From Candidatus Eiseniibacteriota bacterium (GTDB lineage: Bacteria; Arandabacterota; Arandabacteria; JAGLYR01), in NCBI GenBank assembly GCA_023132135.1, contig JAGLYR010000251.1:1-7029 (forward strand): a stretch of 7,029 nt of DNA. Reading direction: 5' to 3'. The notes below the pieces were generated by a model. It was not told the origin of the DNA and did no database searches. It saw only the letters and a program-made list of their open reading frames with translations. How positions within the stretch are numbered: position 1 is the stretch's first letter; each line of letters opens with the position of its first letter. Below, in pieces: positions 1 to 5,868 of this stretch. A program made the position numbers and the translations under genes.

Positions 1-53
1 TTTACTATTTCCTGTGGGTACCTGGTGACGCCATCGGCCGCCGGCGAATATCA

Positions 54-81
54 GTGAATGGGAAATCGTGAATCGGAAGTC
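54..81. repeat. Two tandem 14-nt imperfect repeats
   Basis: GTGAATGGGAAATC (54-67) is followed directly by GTGAATCGGAAGTC (68-81), with 12 of 14 positions identical. It lies about 225 nt ahead of the lipoprotein start. It could be a pair of protein-binding half sites or a decayed simple repeat; a two-copy repeat this short can also arise by chance. Confidence 0.45.
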
Positions 82-290
82 GGGTTCCCACCCTCATGAC
101 CCGGCTGCATTCCCGCAATCGTCGGAGCCAAGAGACTGATATCCGAACCGGCTTCCGGCCACTGCTGAGAAATGCGTGTTAAGCCCCCCGCGTGTCTCCG
201 CCGATAGGGAAACAGGGTTCTCGCAAGCCCATTTCGACCCTCAGATTGGATCCCGATGTTCGTCCGCGTCGGACGCTTTCATCGGAAGGT

Positions 291-294
291 GGAG
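291..294 (+). promoter_or_regulatory. Ribosome binding site of the lipoprotein gene
   Basis: GGAG, inside the purine-rich run GGAAGGTGGAG at 284-294, lies 10 nt before ATG 305. This site, together with the signal peptide that begins there, decides the start at 305 rather than the upstream in-frame TTG at 176. Confidence 0.6.
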
Positions 295-304
295 ATCGTA
301 CGCC

Positions 305-2371
305 ATGAAGAACGTCGCGCGATGGCTGCTTTGCGTGCTGCTTGTCTGTTCCGCTGGTAGTTGCAGCGTCAATACCAATCCCGAGATGCCAACGTGGGAA
401 GCCGAGTTCAACGTTCCCCTCGGAACGGAAACCACTTCGCTGTCGGAATGGGTCGAAGAGTCGGAGGATCTCTACGAGAACGCGTCGGGAGTGATCACGT
501 TCCAGTTCGACGGAACACTGGACCGGGCGGAGATCGGGGACCGCCTTACCATAGATCCCATCACCGAATCGTTTCACCAGACCATCGGCGTCTTTGAGCT
601 GGACTGCCCCGAGCGGCAGCAGACTGAACTGGTGTTCTCGAGCTTGTGGCCGCCGTCCCAGGTTCTGGTAGGGCAGACCGTTCCAGTACCGGGTTTCGAG
701 TTCGACAACGCCGAGGCGCCGGTGCCCGAGCTGGACGGGTTCCATTCAATGACTCTCGACGAGGGGCGGATCACGGTCGTACTCAGGAATCTTCTCCCGG
801 TCGCCATCGAGAACGTCAGCTTGAATCTGGTGGATGAGATCTCCTCGTCGGTTATCGTCTCCTTCAGCTTTTCGAGCGTGCCGGCGGGGCAGGCCGACTC
901 GACTTTCGCCGATCTCGCCGGCAGGACGCTCACTAATGATCTCAAGGTGCGGGCAAGCGGCGGATCTCCCGGATCGGGGTTGGACCCTGTGTACATCGAT
1001 GCCGGGGCGGGCGTCGCCTTCGAGGTGGGCCTGTCGAATCTCAAGGCCCTCGAGGCCTCCGCCCGACTCCCTGCCACCGGGATTCGGCTGGATGAAACGG
1101 CCGAGATGTCCGGGGGAATGGTTCTGACCGGGGCCCATATTGCCCGGGGACAGCTGCAACTCCAGTTCGCCAACGAACTGCCGGTTGCCGTGGGCGGCAC
1201 CTTCGAGATAGCCGAGTTCCGCAATCCCTCTGGAGCTCCCCTTGTGATCGAGGTACACATACCGGCGGACGAAGAGAGTTCAACCGAGGTCGTGCTGGAT
1301 GACTACACCTTCAGCGCGCCCGCCCCCGCTCCCGGCGCTCCCCAGATCCTGAACATCGCCGCGGAAGTAACCACCGAAGACACGGGGGACATCGTCACAC
1401 TGAGCGCCGAGGACGGCCTCCATGTCGAGGTCATTTTCGATACCCTTTCCTTCTACCAGGTTTCGGGGATTCTGGACGGCACCTCCTTCGACATCACGCC
1501 CACCACCCAAGAGGTGGATGTTCTCGATGACCTGGAGGACATCTCTCTGCAGGAGGCGCGGCTGGTCCTGAAGCTGGTTTCGAGTCTCTCGATTCCAGTG
1601 GGCCTCTCCCTCGAGATCGCGGGGCAATCCGACAAAGGCACTATTGTGACCCTGCCCATCGAAGTCGAACTGGGGCCGGCTCCCAAGTCTTCGTCCGATA
1701 CGACCTGTGTGATCCTCGATCAGGACAACAGCACCATCGTAGAGTTCCTCAACAACATCCCCTCGTCCATCACGGTAACCGGGGAGGGGCGCGCCGGAGA
1801 CGGCGTCACCGCTGGGACCGTTTCACAGGAAGACTACGTTGAGGGGACCTACGCTTTCGACGTTCCCTTCCACCTCGCCTTCGAGGAACAATCCATCGAA
1901 ACAGACCTGACCGAAATCGAGATCCTTCCCGACAGCGGGGACATGGATGGCGGAGACAATGCCATTGACGGCGAGTTGACGGAGCGGATGCGATCCGCCG
2001 AGATCTGGGTCACGTTCCAGAACCATACCCCGCTGGGTGCTGCCGTGACCGCCTACTTCGCCGCGGACTCGACACGGGTCTTCTCCGACCCGGACCTGGT
2101 TCTCGATCCCGTCGGGCTGGAGCCCGGAAGTGTGGACGGATCGGGGCGGGTAGTCACGGCCACTGTCTGCTCCAACCACCTGGTCCTGACTGAAGAGGAT
2201 CTGGACCTCTTCCGGAACCCCGGCAGCGAGATCAAGATCGTGTACTTCGGAACCGGGATCCGCCTCCACTCCACCGGGGGACAGGCGGTGAGAATCTGCG
2301 CCTCCGACTACTTCCGGACCCAGGCGCGGATCCGTTTCACCGCAATGGTGGAAATGCCTGACGACAAGTGA
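305..2371 (+). CDS. Large predicted outer-membrane lipoprotein with repeated beta-rich modules, unknown function
   Basis: A 688-residue protein I cannot assign to a named family. Residues 1-20 form a lipoprotein signal: Lys2/Arg6, a hydrophobic core at 7-18, and lipobox Ala17-Gly-Ser-Cys20. Ser at +2 of the mature protein (no Asp) fits outer-membrane sorting under the usual proteobacterial rule. The rest is acidic, beta-rich and without transmembrane helices. A module of the form hydrophobic-x-N-x-x-P-hydrophobic followed by alternating hydrophobics recurs near residues 160-177 (RNLLPVAIENVSLNL), 288-304 (ANELPVAVGGTFEIA), 424-440, 481-495 and 571-588, suggesting several Ig-like or LEA14-like beta sandwiches. 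A Pro/Ala linker lies near 338-346. Cys101, Cys468, Cys622 and Cys665 might form disulfides. The barrel gene follows after 11 nt, so the two are probably one operon and may act together at the outer membrane. It is sure as a gene; function is open. Confidence 0.85.
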   Translation: MKNVARWLLCVLLVCSAGSCSVNTNPEMPTWEAEFNVPLGTETTSLSEWVEESEDLYENASGVITFQFDGTLDRAEIGDRLTIDPITESFHQTIGVFELDCPERQQTELVFSSLWPPSQVLVGQTVPVPGFEFDNAEAPVPELDGFHSMTLDEGRITVVLRNLLPVAIENVSLNLVDEISSSVIVSFSFSSVPAGQADSTFADLAGRTLTNDLKVRASGGSPGSGLDPVYIDAGAGVAFEVGLSNLKALEASARLPATGIRLDETAEMSGGMVLTGAHIARGQLQLQFANELPVAVGGTFEIAEFRNPSGAPLVIEVHIPADEESSTEVVLDDYTFSAPAPAPGAPQILNIAAEVTTEDTGDIVTLSAEDGLHVEVIFDTLSFYQVSGILDGTSFDITPTTQEVDVLDDLEDISLQEARLVLKLVSSLSIPVGLSLEIAGQSDKGTIVTLPIEVELGPAPKSSSDTTCVILDQDNSTIVEFLNNIPSSITVTGEGRAGDGVTAGTVSQEDYVEGTYAFDVPFHLAFEEQSIETDLTEIEILPDSGDMDGGDNAIDGELTERMRSAEIWVTFQNHTPLGAAVTAYFAADSTRVFSDPDLVLDPVGLEPGSVDGSGRVVTATVCSNHLVLTEEDLDLFRNPGSEIKIVYFGTGIRLHSTGGQAVRICASDYFRTQARIRFTAMVEMPDDK

Positions 2372-2376
2372 GGAGA
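2371..2376 (+). promoter_or_regulatory. Ribosome binding site of the barrel gene, overlapping the lipoprotein stop
   Basis: AGGAGA begins on the last base of the lipoprotein TGA (2369-2371) and sits 6 nt before ATG 2383. It decides that start over the in-frame GTG at 2368, which would place the SD inside the gene. A second ATG at 2389 is 12 nt away and less likely. The arrangement suggests translational coupling. Confidence 0.6.
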
Positions 2377-2382
2377 AACACC

Positions 2383-3723
2383 ATGAGCATGCTGAGAGTC
2401 GAGAGCAACCTCGCCCGGAAGCGGGGCGCCGTCGCGGCCCTGGCTGTGAACCTCCTGGTGTTCCTGCTCCCGGTGCAGGCTGCCGGGACTCCCGTGACCG
2501 CCCGGGACCTGGCCCTGGGAGGCGCAGGCACAGTTTCGGCGAGGGGGGTCGAGACCCTTTGGTCGAACCCTGCAAACCTCGGGGCCCGTAACGGTCCGGC
2601 CTTCTCCCTCATGTTCCTCAGCATGGCAGCGGGCGCGTCCAACAACAGTTTCACCCTCGACCGGTACAACCGTTTCACGGAACCCGGTACCGAGCTGTCG
2701 TTCTCCGACAAGAACGAGATCCTCGAGAGCATTCCGGAGAACCAGTTCCAGCTGCGGGCCGAAGCCGCGGCCAATGCCCTCGCGCTCACCGCGGGTCCCA
2801 TTGGTTTCGCGGTCACGCCCCGGGTATCCGGATTCCTGACCCTGGCGAAGGATTACTTCGACCTCCTGTTGACGGGTAACGAGTTGAACCGAACGTATTC
2901 CTTTGATGGCACAACCGGGGAGAGCATCGCGTTTGTTGAAACGGCCCTCTCCTTCGGACGCCGGACATCCTGGGTCCCCTTCCGGAACGGGCGCTGGGGA
3001 ATCTCGCTCAAGCTCCTCTCGGGCCGCGCGTACTTCGAGGTCATGGAGGCGGAAGGTCAATTGACGACCTACCCCGCCAAGGCAGCGGGCCAGGCCCGGG
3101 TCAAGGTGCACTATTCCGGCACGACTGAAGAGATCGGGAAAGACGGCGAGAGTGAATCGGAGTACAAGACCAGCTCCGGGCACGGCTTCGGCTTCGACTT
3201 TGGACTGGCCGGGCGAATCTCATCCAACTGGAAAACCAGTATCGTCGTCCGGGACATAGGGAGCAGCATCACCTGGGATCGGGGGACGGAGAAATCGTAC
3301 CTCTACCAGGTCGACTCGCTGACCGTAGAGAATGCCGACGAGGACGACGCTATCACCGAGGAGGAAACCGACCATCCTCTGGATTCCTTCACGGTTTCCA
3401 TCCCCGCCACCATGCATCTGGAGCTCACACGGGAAACCAGCGGGTTCCTCTTCAGCACTGCCTACGACCAGGGCTTCGGCAATTTCGCCGGGGTCTCCAC
3501 AACACCGAGACTCTCTTTCGCAACGGAGTTCCGCTGCCCCGCGTGGTTACCGCTTCGCACGGGTGTCTCCTTCGGCGGTGGAACGGGCACCTGCCTGTCC
3601 GGAGGTCTGGGTTTCCAGATGGGAGCGCTTCGACTCGACGTTGCAGGGCGCACTCACAGTATTTTCCCTGGCGGCGCGAGCAAGGGCGCCGCGGGGGCGT
3701 TCACGAGCTACCTGCGATTCTGA
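2383..3723 (+). CDS. Outer-membrane beta-barrel protein, FadL/PorV-like
   Basis: A 446-residue protein. Residues 1-33 look like a Sec signal peptide: basic Arg5, Arg12, Lys13 and Arg14, hydrophobic core at about 16-30, cleavage after Val-Gln-Ala33 or Ala34. The mature N-terminus carries ARDLALGGAGTV (40-51) and then LWSNPANLG (59-67). The pattern ALGGAG...NPA is typical of FadL/OmpP1 and PorV/PorQ-type barrels, where this part forms the hatch or first strand. The rest alternates polar and hydrophobic residues as beta-strands do, with acidic loops, for example an Asp/Glu-rich stretch coded near 3334-3372. The chain ends in Tyr-Leu-Arg-Phe; a C-terminal Phe is the usual Bam recognition signal. 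FadL proteins import hydrophobic compounds, while PorV-type proteins serve type IX secretion; the sequence does not tell which, if either. It follows the lipoprotein gene closely and is probably cotranscribed. No terminator is visible after it. Confidence 0.8.
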   Translation: MSMLRVESNLARKRGAVAALAVNLLVFLLPVQAAGTPVTARDLALGGAGTVSARGVETLWSNPANLGARNGPAFSLMFLSMAAGASNNSFTLDRYNRFTEPGTELSFSDKNEILESIPENQFQLRAEAAANALALTAGPIGFAVTPRVSGFLTLAKDYFDLLLTGNELNRTYSFDGTTGESIAFVETALSFGRRTSWVPFRNGRWGISLKLLSGRAYFEVMEAEGQLTTYPAKAAGQARVKVHYSGTTEEIGKDGESESEYKTSSGHGFGFDFGLAGRISSNWKTSIVVRDIGSSITWDRGTEKSYLYQVDSLTVENADEDDAITEEETDHPLDSFTVSIPATMHLELTRETSGFLFSTAYDQGFGNFAGVSTTPRLSFATEFRCPAWLPLRTGVSFGGGTGTCLSGGLGFQMGALRLDVAGRTHSIFPGGASKGAAGAFTSYLRF

Positions 3724-3731
3724 TTGGTTTT

Positions 3732-4295
3732 CTACTGCGGCGGGCTTTCGATCACAGGAAGACGGATGCTGAACAGGACGCCTTTCTCCTGACCCGATTT
3801 GTAGACAATCCCCCCACCGTGGTTTGCGGCTACCACCATGCACTCGGCGAGCCCCATGCCTTCGGCGCCCTCCTTCGTCGTGAAACCGGGATCAAAAATG
3901 CTGGAAGCCGCGTCCTCGGGGATTCCGGGACCATCGTCCGCATAGACAATCACGATGGCGGAGTCGTCGGGATTCCACACCGCATCGATGTCGATCCGTC
4001 CGTCCCCGTTGCCCGCTTCGGCAAAGGCTTCGGTGGAATTATCATAGAGATTGACAAGCATTTGCTGAATCTGGGCGGGGTCCGCGTGGGTCTTGGGTAG
4101 ATCAGGCGCAACCCGCGCGTTCAATTTGATCTGGGGCGAGAGAGGTTGCAGGAACGCGGCGGCTTCTCTGAGCAGCTGCCCGATGTCGGACAGAACCGGC
4201 GACCACGCCTCCGCCGACGGATTGGCCGTTCCCTTCACAATGTCCTGGAGCTTCCTGACCTGCTTGACTACCTTCTTGGCATTCCTAACGCCCAT
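3732..4295 (-). CDS. Small stand-alone histidine-kinase-type ATPase domain protein, no phosphoacceptor His
   Basis: A 187-residue protein that is almost only a HATPase_c (GHKL) domain. Visible boxes in order: N box at 78-91 (QMLVNLYDNSTEAF, Mg-binding Asn86 expected), G1 box ADDGPGIP at 119-126, F box IFDPGFTTK at 133-141, and G2 box GAEGMGLA at 143-150, then ANHGGG. The nucleotide site therefore looks intact. Residues 1-50 resemble the end of the dimerisation helix and the linker of NtrB-like kinases, but there is no H-E/H-D phosphoacceptor motif. The only histidines are His70 and His159, both within the ATPase domain. There is no sensor domain or membrane segment, so it should be cytosolic. 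The start at 4295 is chosen because GGAGGAG lies 8-10 nt upstream and the longer frame (to 4541) is the shadow of purM. It follows purM by 44 nt on the same strand. It could be a truncated kinase, a partner kinase acting on another protein's histidine, or an anti-sigma-like protein. Confidence 0.8.
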   Translation of the reverse strand: MGVRNAKKVVKQVRKLQDIVKGTANPSAEAWSPVLSDIGQLLREAAAFLQPLSPQIKLNARVAPDLPKTHADPAQIQQMLVNLYDNSTEAFAEAGNGDGRIDIDAVWNPDDSAIVIVYADDGPGIPEDAASSIFDPGFTTKEGAEGMGLAECMVVAANHGGGIVYKSGQEKGVLFSIRLPVIESPPQ

Positions 4296-4303
4296 GTTGC
4301 TTT

Positions 4304-4310
4304 CTCCTCC
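4304..4310 (-). promoter_or_regulatory. Ribosome binding site of the ATPase-domain gene
   Basis: On the minus strand GGAGGAG precedes ATG 4295 by 8 nt. It fixes the start, since the frame upstream only overlaps purM out of frame and has no other good site. Confidence 0.6.
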
Positions 4311-4330
4311 GCTCCGCGTTGTTCGATTCT

Positions 4331-4339
4331 CACCTCCTT
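4331..4339 (-). promoter_or_regulatory. Perfect but orphan Shine-Dalgarno-like sequence after purM
   Basis: AAGGAGGTG on the minus strand begins right after the purM stop TAG (4342-4340). It is a near-perfect match to the 16S 3' end, yet no ATG, GTG or TTG lies at a suitable distance downstream. The ATPase gene uses a second SD about 25 nt further on. It may be a ribosome standby site, or the remains of an earlier start. Confidence 0.4.
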
Positions 4340-5506
4340 CTATCGGTTGATCCTCCGCGCATCTTGAATCCTCTGATCCGGATTTCTCACCGGGCGGAAT
4401 GTCTTCCCCTTTCCAACCAGACCACGCGACGGAAGGCGAACCTCCCGCCCGCCGTCCGCCACAACACGGCCAATGCGCCACGCATCCCATCCCCCAAGGC
4501 CCAGTGCATCCACACAGGCAGCGCTGTCCTCCTCGGGACAAACGACGCAGAACCCGATTCCCATGTTAAAGGTTGCGTACATCTCCCCTTCCTCGACACC
4601 CCCCAGATTCTGAATCACCTGGAAGACCGGAAGCGGTTCGGGAAGGCAGTCGAGGACGAAGCTCGCTGAGCTCTTGACGCGCGCAAGATTCAGGAGACCG
4701 TCGCCCGTGACATGGATCAGGGCCTTGAGACGGACACCCGCGCCGCGCAAGGCATTCACGTGCGGAACGTAGATCACAGTGGGTTCAAGAAGCGCTTCGC
4801 CCACCGGGCACCCGAGTTCGTCCACGTGGCGGTCGAGGCTCCAGCCGGCTTGCTCGATGACTCTCCTTGCCAGCGTGAATCCGTTGGAATGGAGACCGCT
4901 GGCGGCGATCCCGATAACCACATCACCATCGGCCAGATGGTCCCCGCTGATGATCCGATCCAACTCGACGGTGCCGACGGCGGTTCCCACCAGGTCGAAG
5001 GCCCGGCCCTCGACGCTCCCGTGCAGCATCTCGCGAACCTGGGCCAGCTCCCCGCCGGGGATCACGATCCGCGCCTGCCGGGCGCCGCGGTACAGGCTCT
5101 CGCCGATCCTGGAGAGCATCCCGGCATCGGCCTCCTCGACGGCCAGGTAGTCCACCATGGCCAGGGGCTCGGCGCCGACGCACAGGATGTCGTTCACGTT
5201 CATCGCGATGCAGTCGATCCCGACCCCGTCGTACCGGTCCATCTGCTGGGCCACGAGGATCTTGGTGCCGACGCCGTCGGTCGAAATCGCCAGCCCCAGC
5301 GTATCGGTCAGACGGATCACGTTGGCGAAGTAGCCAATATCCATAACGGGGGCGCCCGCGCCCTCCCTGAGGGATTCCGATTTCTTCACCCATTTGATGA
5401 GACCTGCCAGAGAATCCTCCGCCTTCACGGCGTCAACTCCTGCTGCCGCGTAGGTCGTTGCACGCACTCGATCCTGTTTCCCGCTGGCCGATTTCCGCTG
5501 TCCCAC
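4340..5506 (-). CDS. purM: Phosphoribosylformylglycinamidine cyclo-ligase (AIR synthetase)
   Basis: PurM catalyses the ATP-dependent closure of FGAM to aminoimidazole ribonucleotide in cytosolic de novo purine synthesis. With the GTG start at 5506 it has 388 residues. Family landmarks: N-terminal TTYAAAGVDAVKAED (about 17-31), STDGVGTK (75-82) for nucleotide/phosphate binding, GIDCIAMNVNDI (96-107), GAEPLAMVDYLA (111-122), HSNG (206-209), IHVTGDGL (264-271) and EMYATFNMGIG (308-318). The loop that reads GGETAEMPGMY in E. coli is GGELAQVREML here, a divergent form. It is about 40 residues longer than the E. coli enzyme (345), mostly at the two ends; the last 30 or so residues are basic. Start choice: GTG 5506 has GGAGG 5 nt upstream; ATG 5533 (397 aa) has only a weak AGG; GTG 5467 (375 aa) has AGGA and best fits the usual family N-terminus. 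No other pur genes lie in the window. It is divergent from the H-NOX operon. Confidence 0.93.
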   Translation of the reverse strand: MGQRKSASGKQDRVRATTYAAAGVDAVKAEDSLAGLIKWVKKSESLREGAGAPVMDIGYFANVIRLTDTLGLAISTDGVGTKILVAQQMDRYDGVGIDCIAMNVNDILCVGAEPLAMVDYLAVEEADAGMLSRIGESLYRGARQARIVIPGGELAQVREMLHGSVEGRAFDLVGTAVGTVELDRIISGDHLADGDVVIGIAASGLHSNGFTLARRVIEQAGWSLDRHVDELGCPVGEALLEPTVIYVPHVNALRGAGVRLKALIHVTGDGLLNLARVKSSASFVLDCLPEPLPVFQVIQNLGGVEEGEMYATFNMGIGFCVVCPEEDSAACVDALGLGGWDAWRIGRVVADGGREVRLPSRGLVGKGKTFRPVRNPDQRIQDARRINR

Positions 5507-5511
5507 GAGTC

Positions 5512-5516
5512 CCTCC
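5512..5516 (-). promoter_or_regulatory. Ribosome binding site favouring the purM GTG start at 5506
   Basis: GGAGG on the minus strand, 5 nt before GTG 5506. It is stronger than anything before ATG 5533. With the predicted transcript start near 5542 it also leaves a leader of ordinary length. Confidence 0.45.
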
Positions 5517-5548
5517 ACGCCTGGATGGTCCATAACCTGCCTGCCTGC

Positions 5549-5577
5549 AGGCTAGCAAGTCGGCGCCCCGGTGACAA
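5549..5577 (-). promoter_or_regulatory. Possible sigma-70 promoter of purM
   Basis: On the minus strand TTGTCA (5577-5572, 5 of 6 to the -35 consensus), a 17-nt spacer, then TAGCCT (5554-5549, 3 of 6 to the -10 consensus). The expected transcript start near 5542 would give about 36 nt of leader to GTG 5506. The -10 is weak, so this is tentative. Confidence 0.28.
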
Positions 5578-5665
5578 GCCTGTATTTCCCACCAGCGCGT
5601 GCCGCCCGTCGACGCGCGCAGGTGCAATCCAGACTATCCGCCGTGGACACGGAATGGGCGAAAGG

Positions 5666-5694
5666 GCGACAAGGCCCCTCGGCCCCCGTATCTA
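5666..5694 (+). promoter_or_regulatory. Possible promoter of the H-NOX operon
   Basis: GCGACA (5666-5671), a 17-nt spacer, then TATCTA (5689-5694), with a transcript start expected near 5700. The -35 box matches 4 of 6 and the -10 only partly. No FNR/DNR-type TTGAT-N4-ATCAA site is seen in the divergent region. Confidence 0.2.
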
Positions 5695-5709
5695 AAGAAA
5701 CAGGGGGAA

Positions 5710-5868
5710 ATGCCGAAAACAAGAGATGGTTGCACAGTTGCATATTCGACGCCACGGATGAGGATGATCGAGCTCAAGGAAGAGGTCAACCGCCTGAGGG
5801 TACAGACGGGTATGGAACCCAAGTACCAGGTGGACGTCACAGAGGACGTCCAGGGAGGGACTCCATGA
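5710..5868 (+). CDS. Small 52-aa protein coupled to H-NOX, kinase-linker-like helix
   Basis: A short ORF whose TGA (5866-5868) overlaps the H-NOX ATG (5865) as ATGA, a layout typical of translational coupling. Residues 18-31 (RMIELKEEVNRLRV here abbreviated from the helix) form an amphipathic charged helix, followed by GMEPKYQV. This resembles, from memory, the short tail 'ELK-EVN-L---LG-PP-Y' found after PAS or other sensor domains in two-component proteins. The start is uncertain. ATG 5710 has a G-rich run 2 nt upstream, which is close. ATG 5758 or 5764 would give about 36 or 34 residues that still contain the helix. The frame is open further upstream, but that part looks non-coding. It could be a real small partner of the NO-sensing pair, a remnant of a larger sensor, or a leader ORF that serves H-NOX translation. 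Confidence 0.5.
   Translation: MPKTRDGCTVAYSTPRMRMIELKEEVNRLRVQTGMEPKYQVDVTEDVQGGTP
5831..5852 (+). promoter_or_regulatory. Perfect 8-bp inverted repeat abutting the H-NOX ribosome binding site
   Basis: TGGACGTC (5831-5838), six-base loop ACAGAG (5839-5844), GACGTCCA (5845-5852). It ends directly before the GGGAGGG of the SD at 5853-5859. As RNA it forms a G/C-rich hairpin that could modulate ribosome access; as DNA it could be a dimeric operator. It lies inside the 52-aa ORF, so ribosomes translating that ORF would melt it. The function is inferred from position only. Confidence 0.45.
5853..5859 (+). promoter_or_regulatory. Strong ribosome binding site of H-NOX
   Basis: GGGAGGG contains GGAGG 6 nt before ATG 5865 and fixes the H-NOX start. 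The much longer in-frame extension upstream is not part of the fold. Confidence 0.7.

Larger units (their letters stand above)
1..304. other. Upstream region with no supportable gene
   Basis: All three plus-strand frames meet a stop within the first 81 bases, and the minus-strand starts I checked near the left edge close within about 75 bases. The frame of the downstream lipoprotein is open back to position 176, but residues coded before the methionine at 305 look non-coding and would bury the signal peptide. The first bases could be the tail of a gene to the left, for example a frame ending at 55-57 or one ending at 79-81, but nothing identifies it. I see no convincing sigma-70 promoter and no U-tract terminator. 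The only structure is the short tandem repeat at 54-81. Confidence 0.5.

Noticed and set aside
84-106. CGGGT...ACCCG inverted repeat in the leader
   Set aside because: Only 5 bp with a 13-nt loop and no T-tract; too weak to call a terminator or operator.
137-143. TGATATC as a possible -10 box for the lipoprotein operon
   Set aside because: No acceptable -35 element at 16-18 nt upstream, and the leader would be about 155 nt.
176-304. N-terminal 43-residue extension of the lipoprotein frame
   Set aside because: It would put the lipoprotein signal peptide in the interior, has a rare TTG start and lacks a good ribosome binding site.
574-1260. 228-codon minus-strand open frame opposite the lipoprotein gene
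   Set aside because: Shadow of the lipoprotein coding frame; Ser/Pro/Arg-rich without structure or a ribosome binding site.
2308-3183. 291-codon minus-strand open frame opposite the barrel gene
   Set aside because: The plus-strand product has a signal peptide, the FadL-like NPA motif and a C-terminal Phe; the minus frame shows nothing recognisable.
3671-3692. GC-rich hairpin GCGGCGC / GCGCCGC (8-nt loop) near the end of the barrel gene, possible terminator for the minus-strand unit
   Set aside because: On the minus strand it is followed by CAGGGAAAAT rather than a U-tract, and it lies within a Gly/Ala-rich coding stretch that explains the base pattern.
4712-5695. 327-codon plus-strand open frame opposite purM
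   Set aside because: It is antisense to the purM motifs and its composition (Asp/His/Pro-rich, no domains) is that of a shadow frame.
5599-5709. Upstream extension of the 52-aa ORF to 5599
   Set aside because: The extra residues are Pro/Arg-rich with no structure and overlap the likely promoter region.
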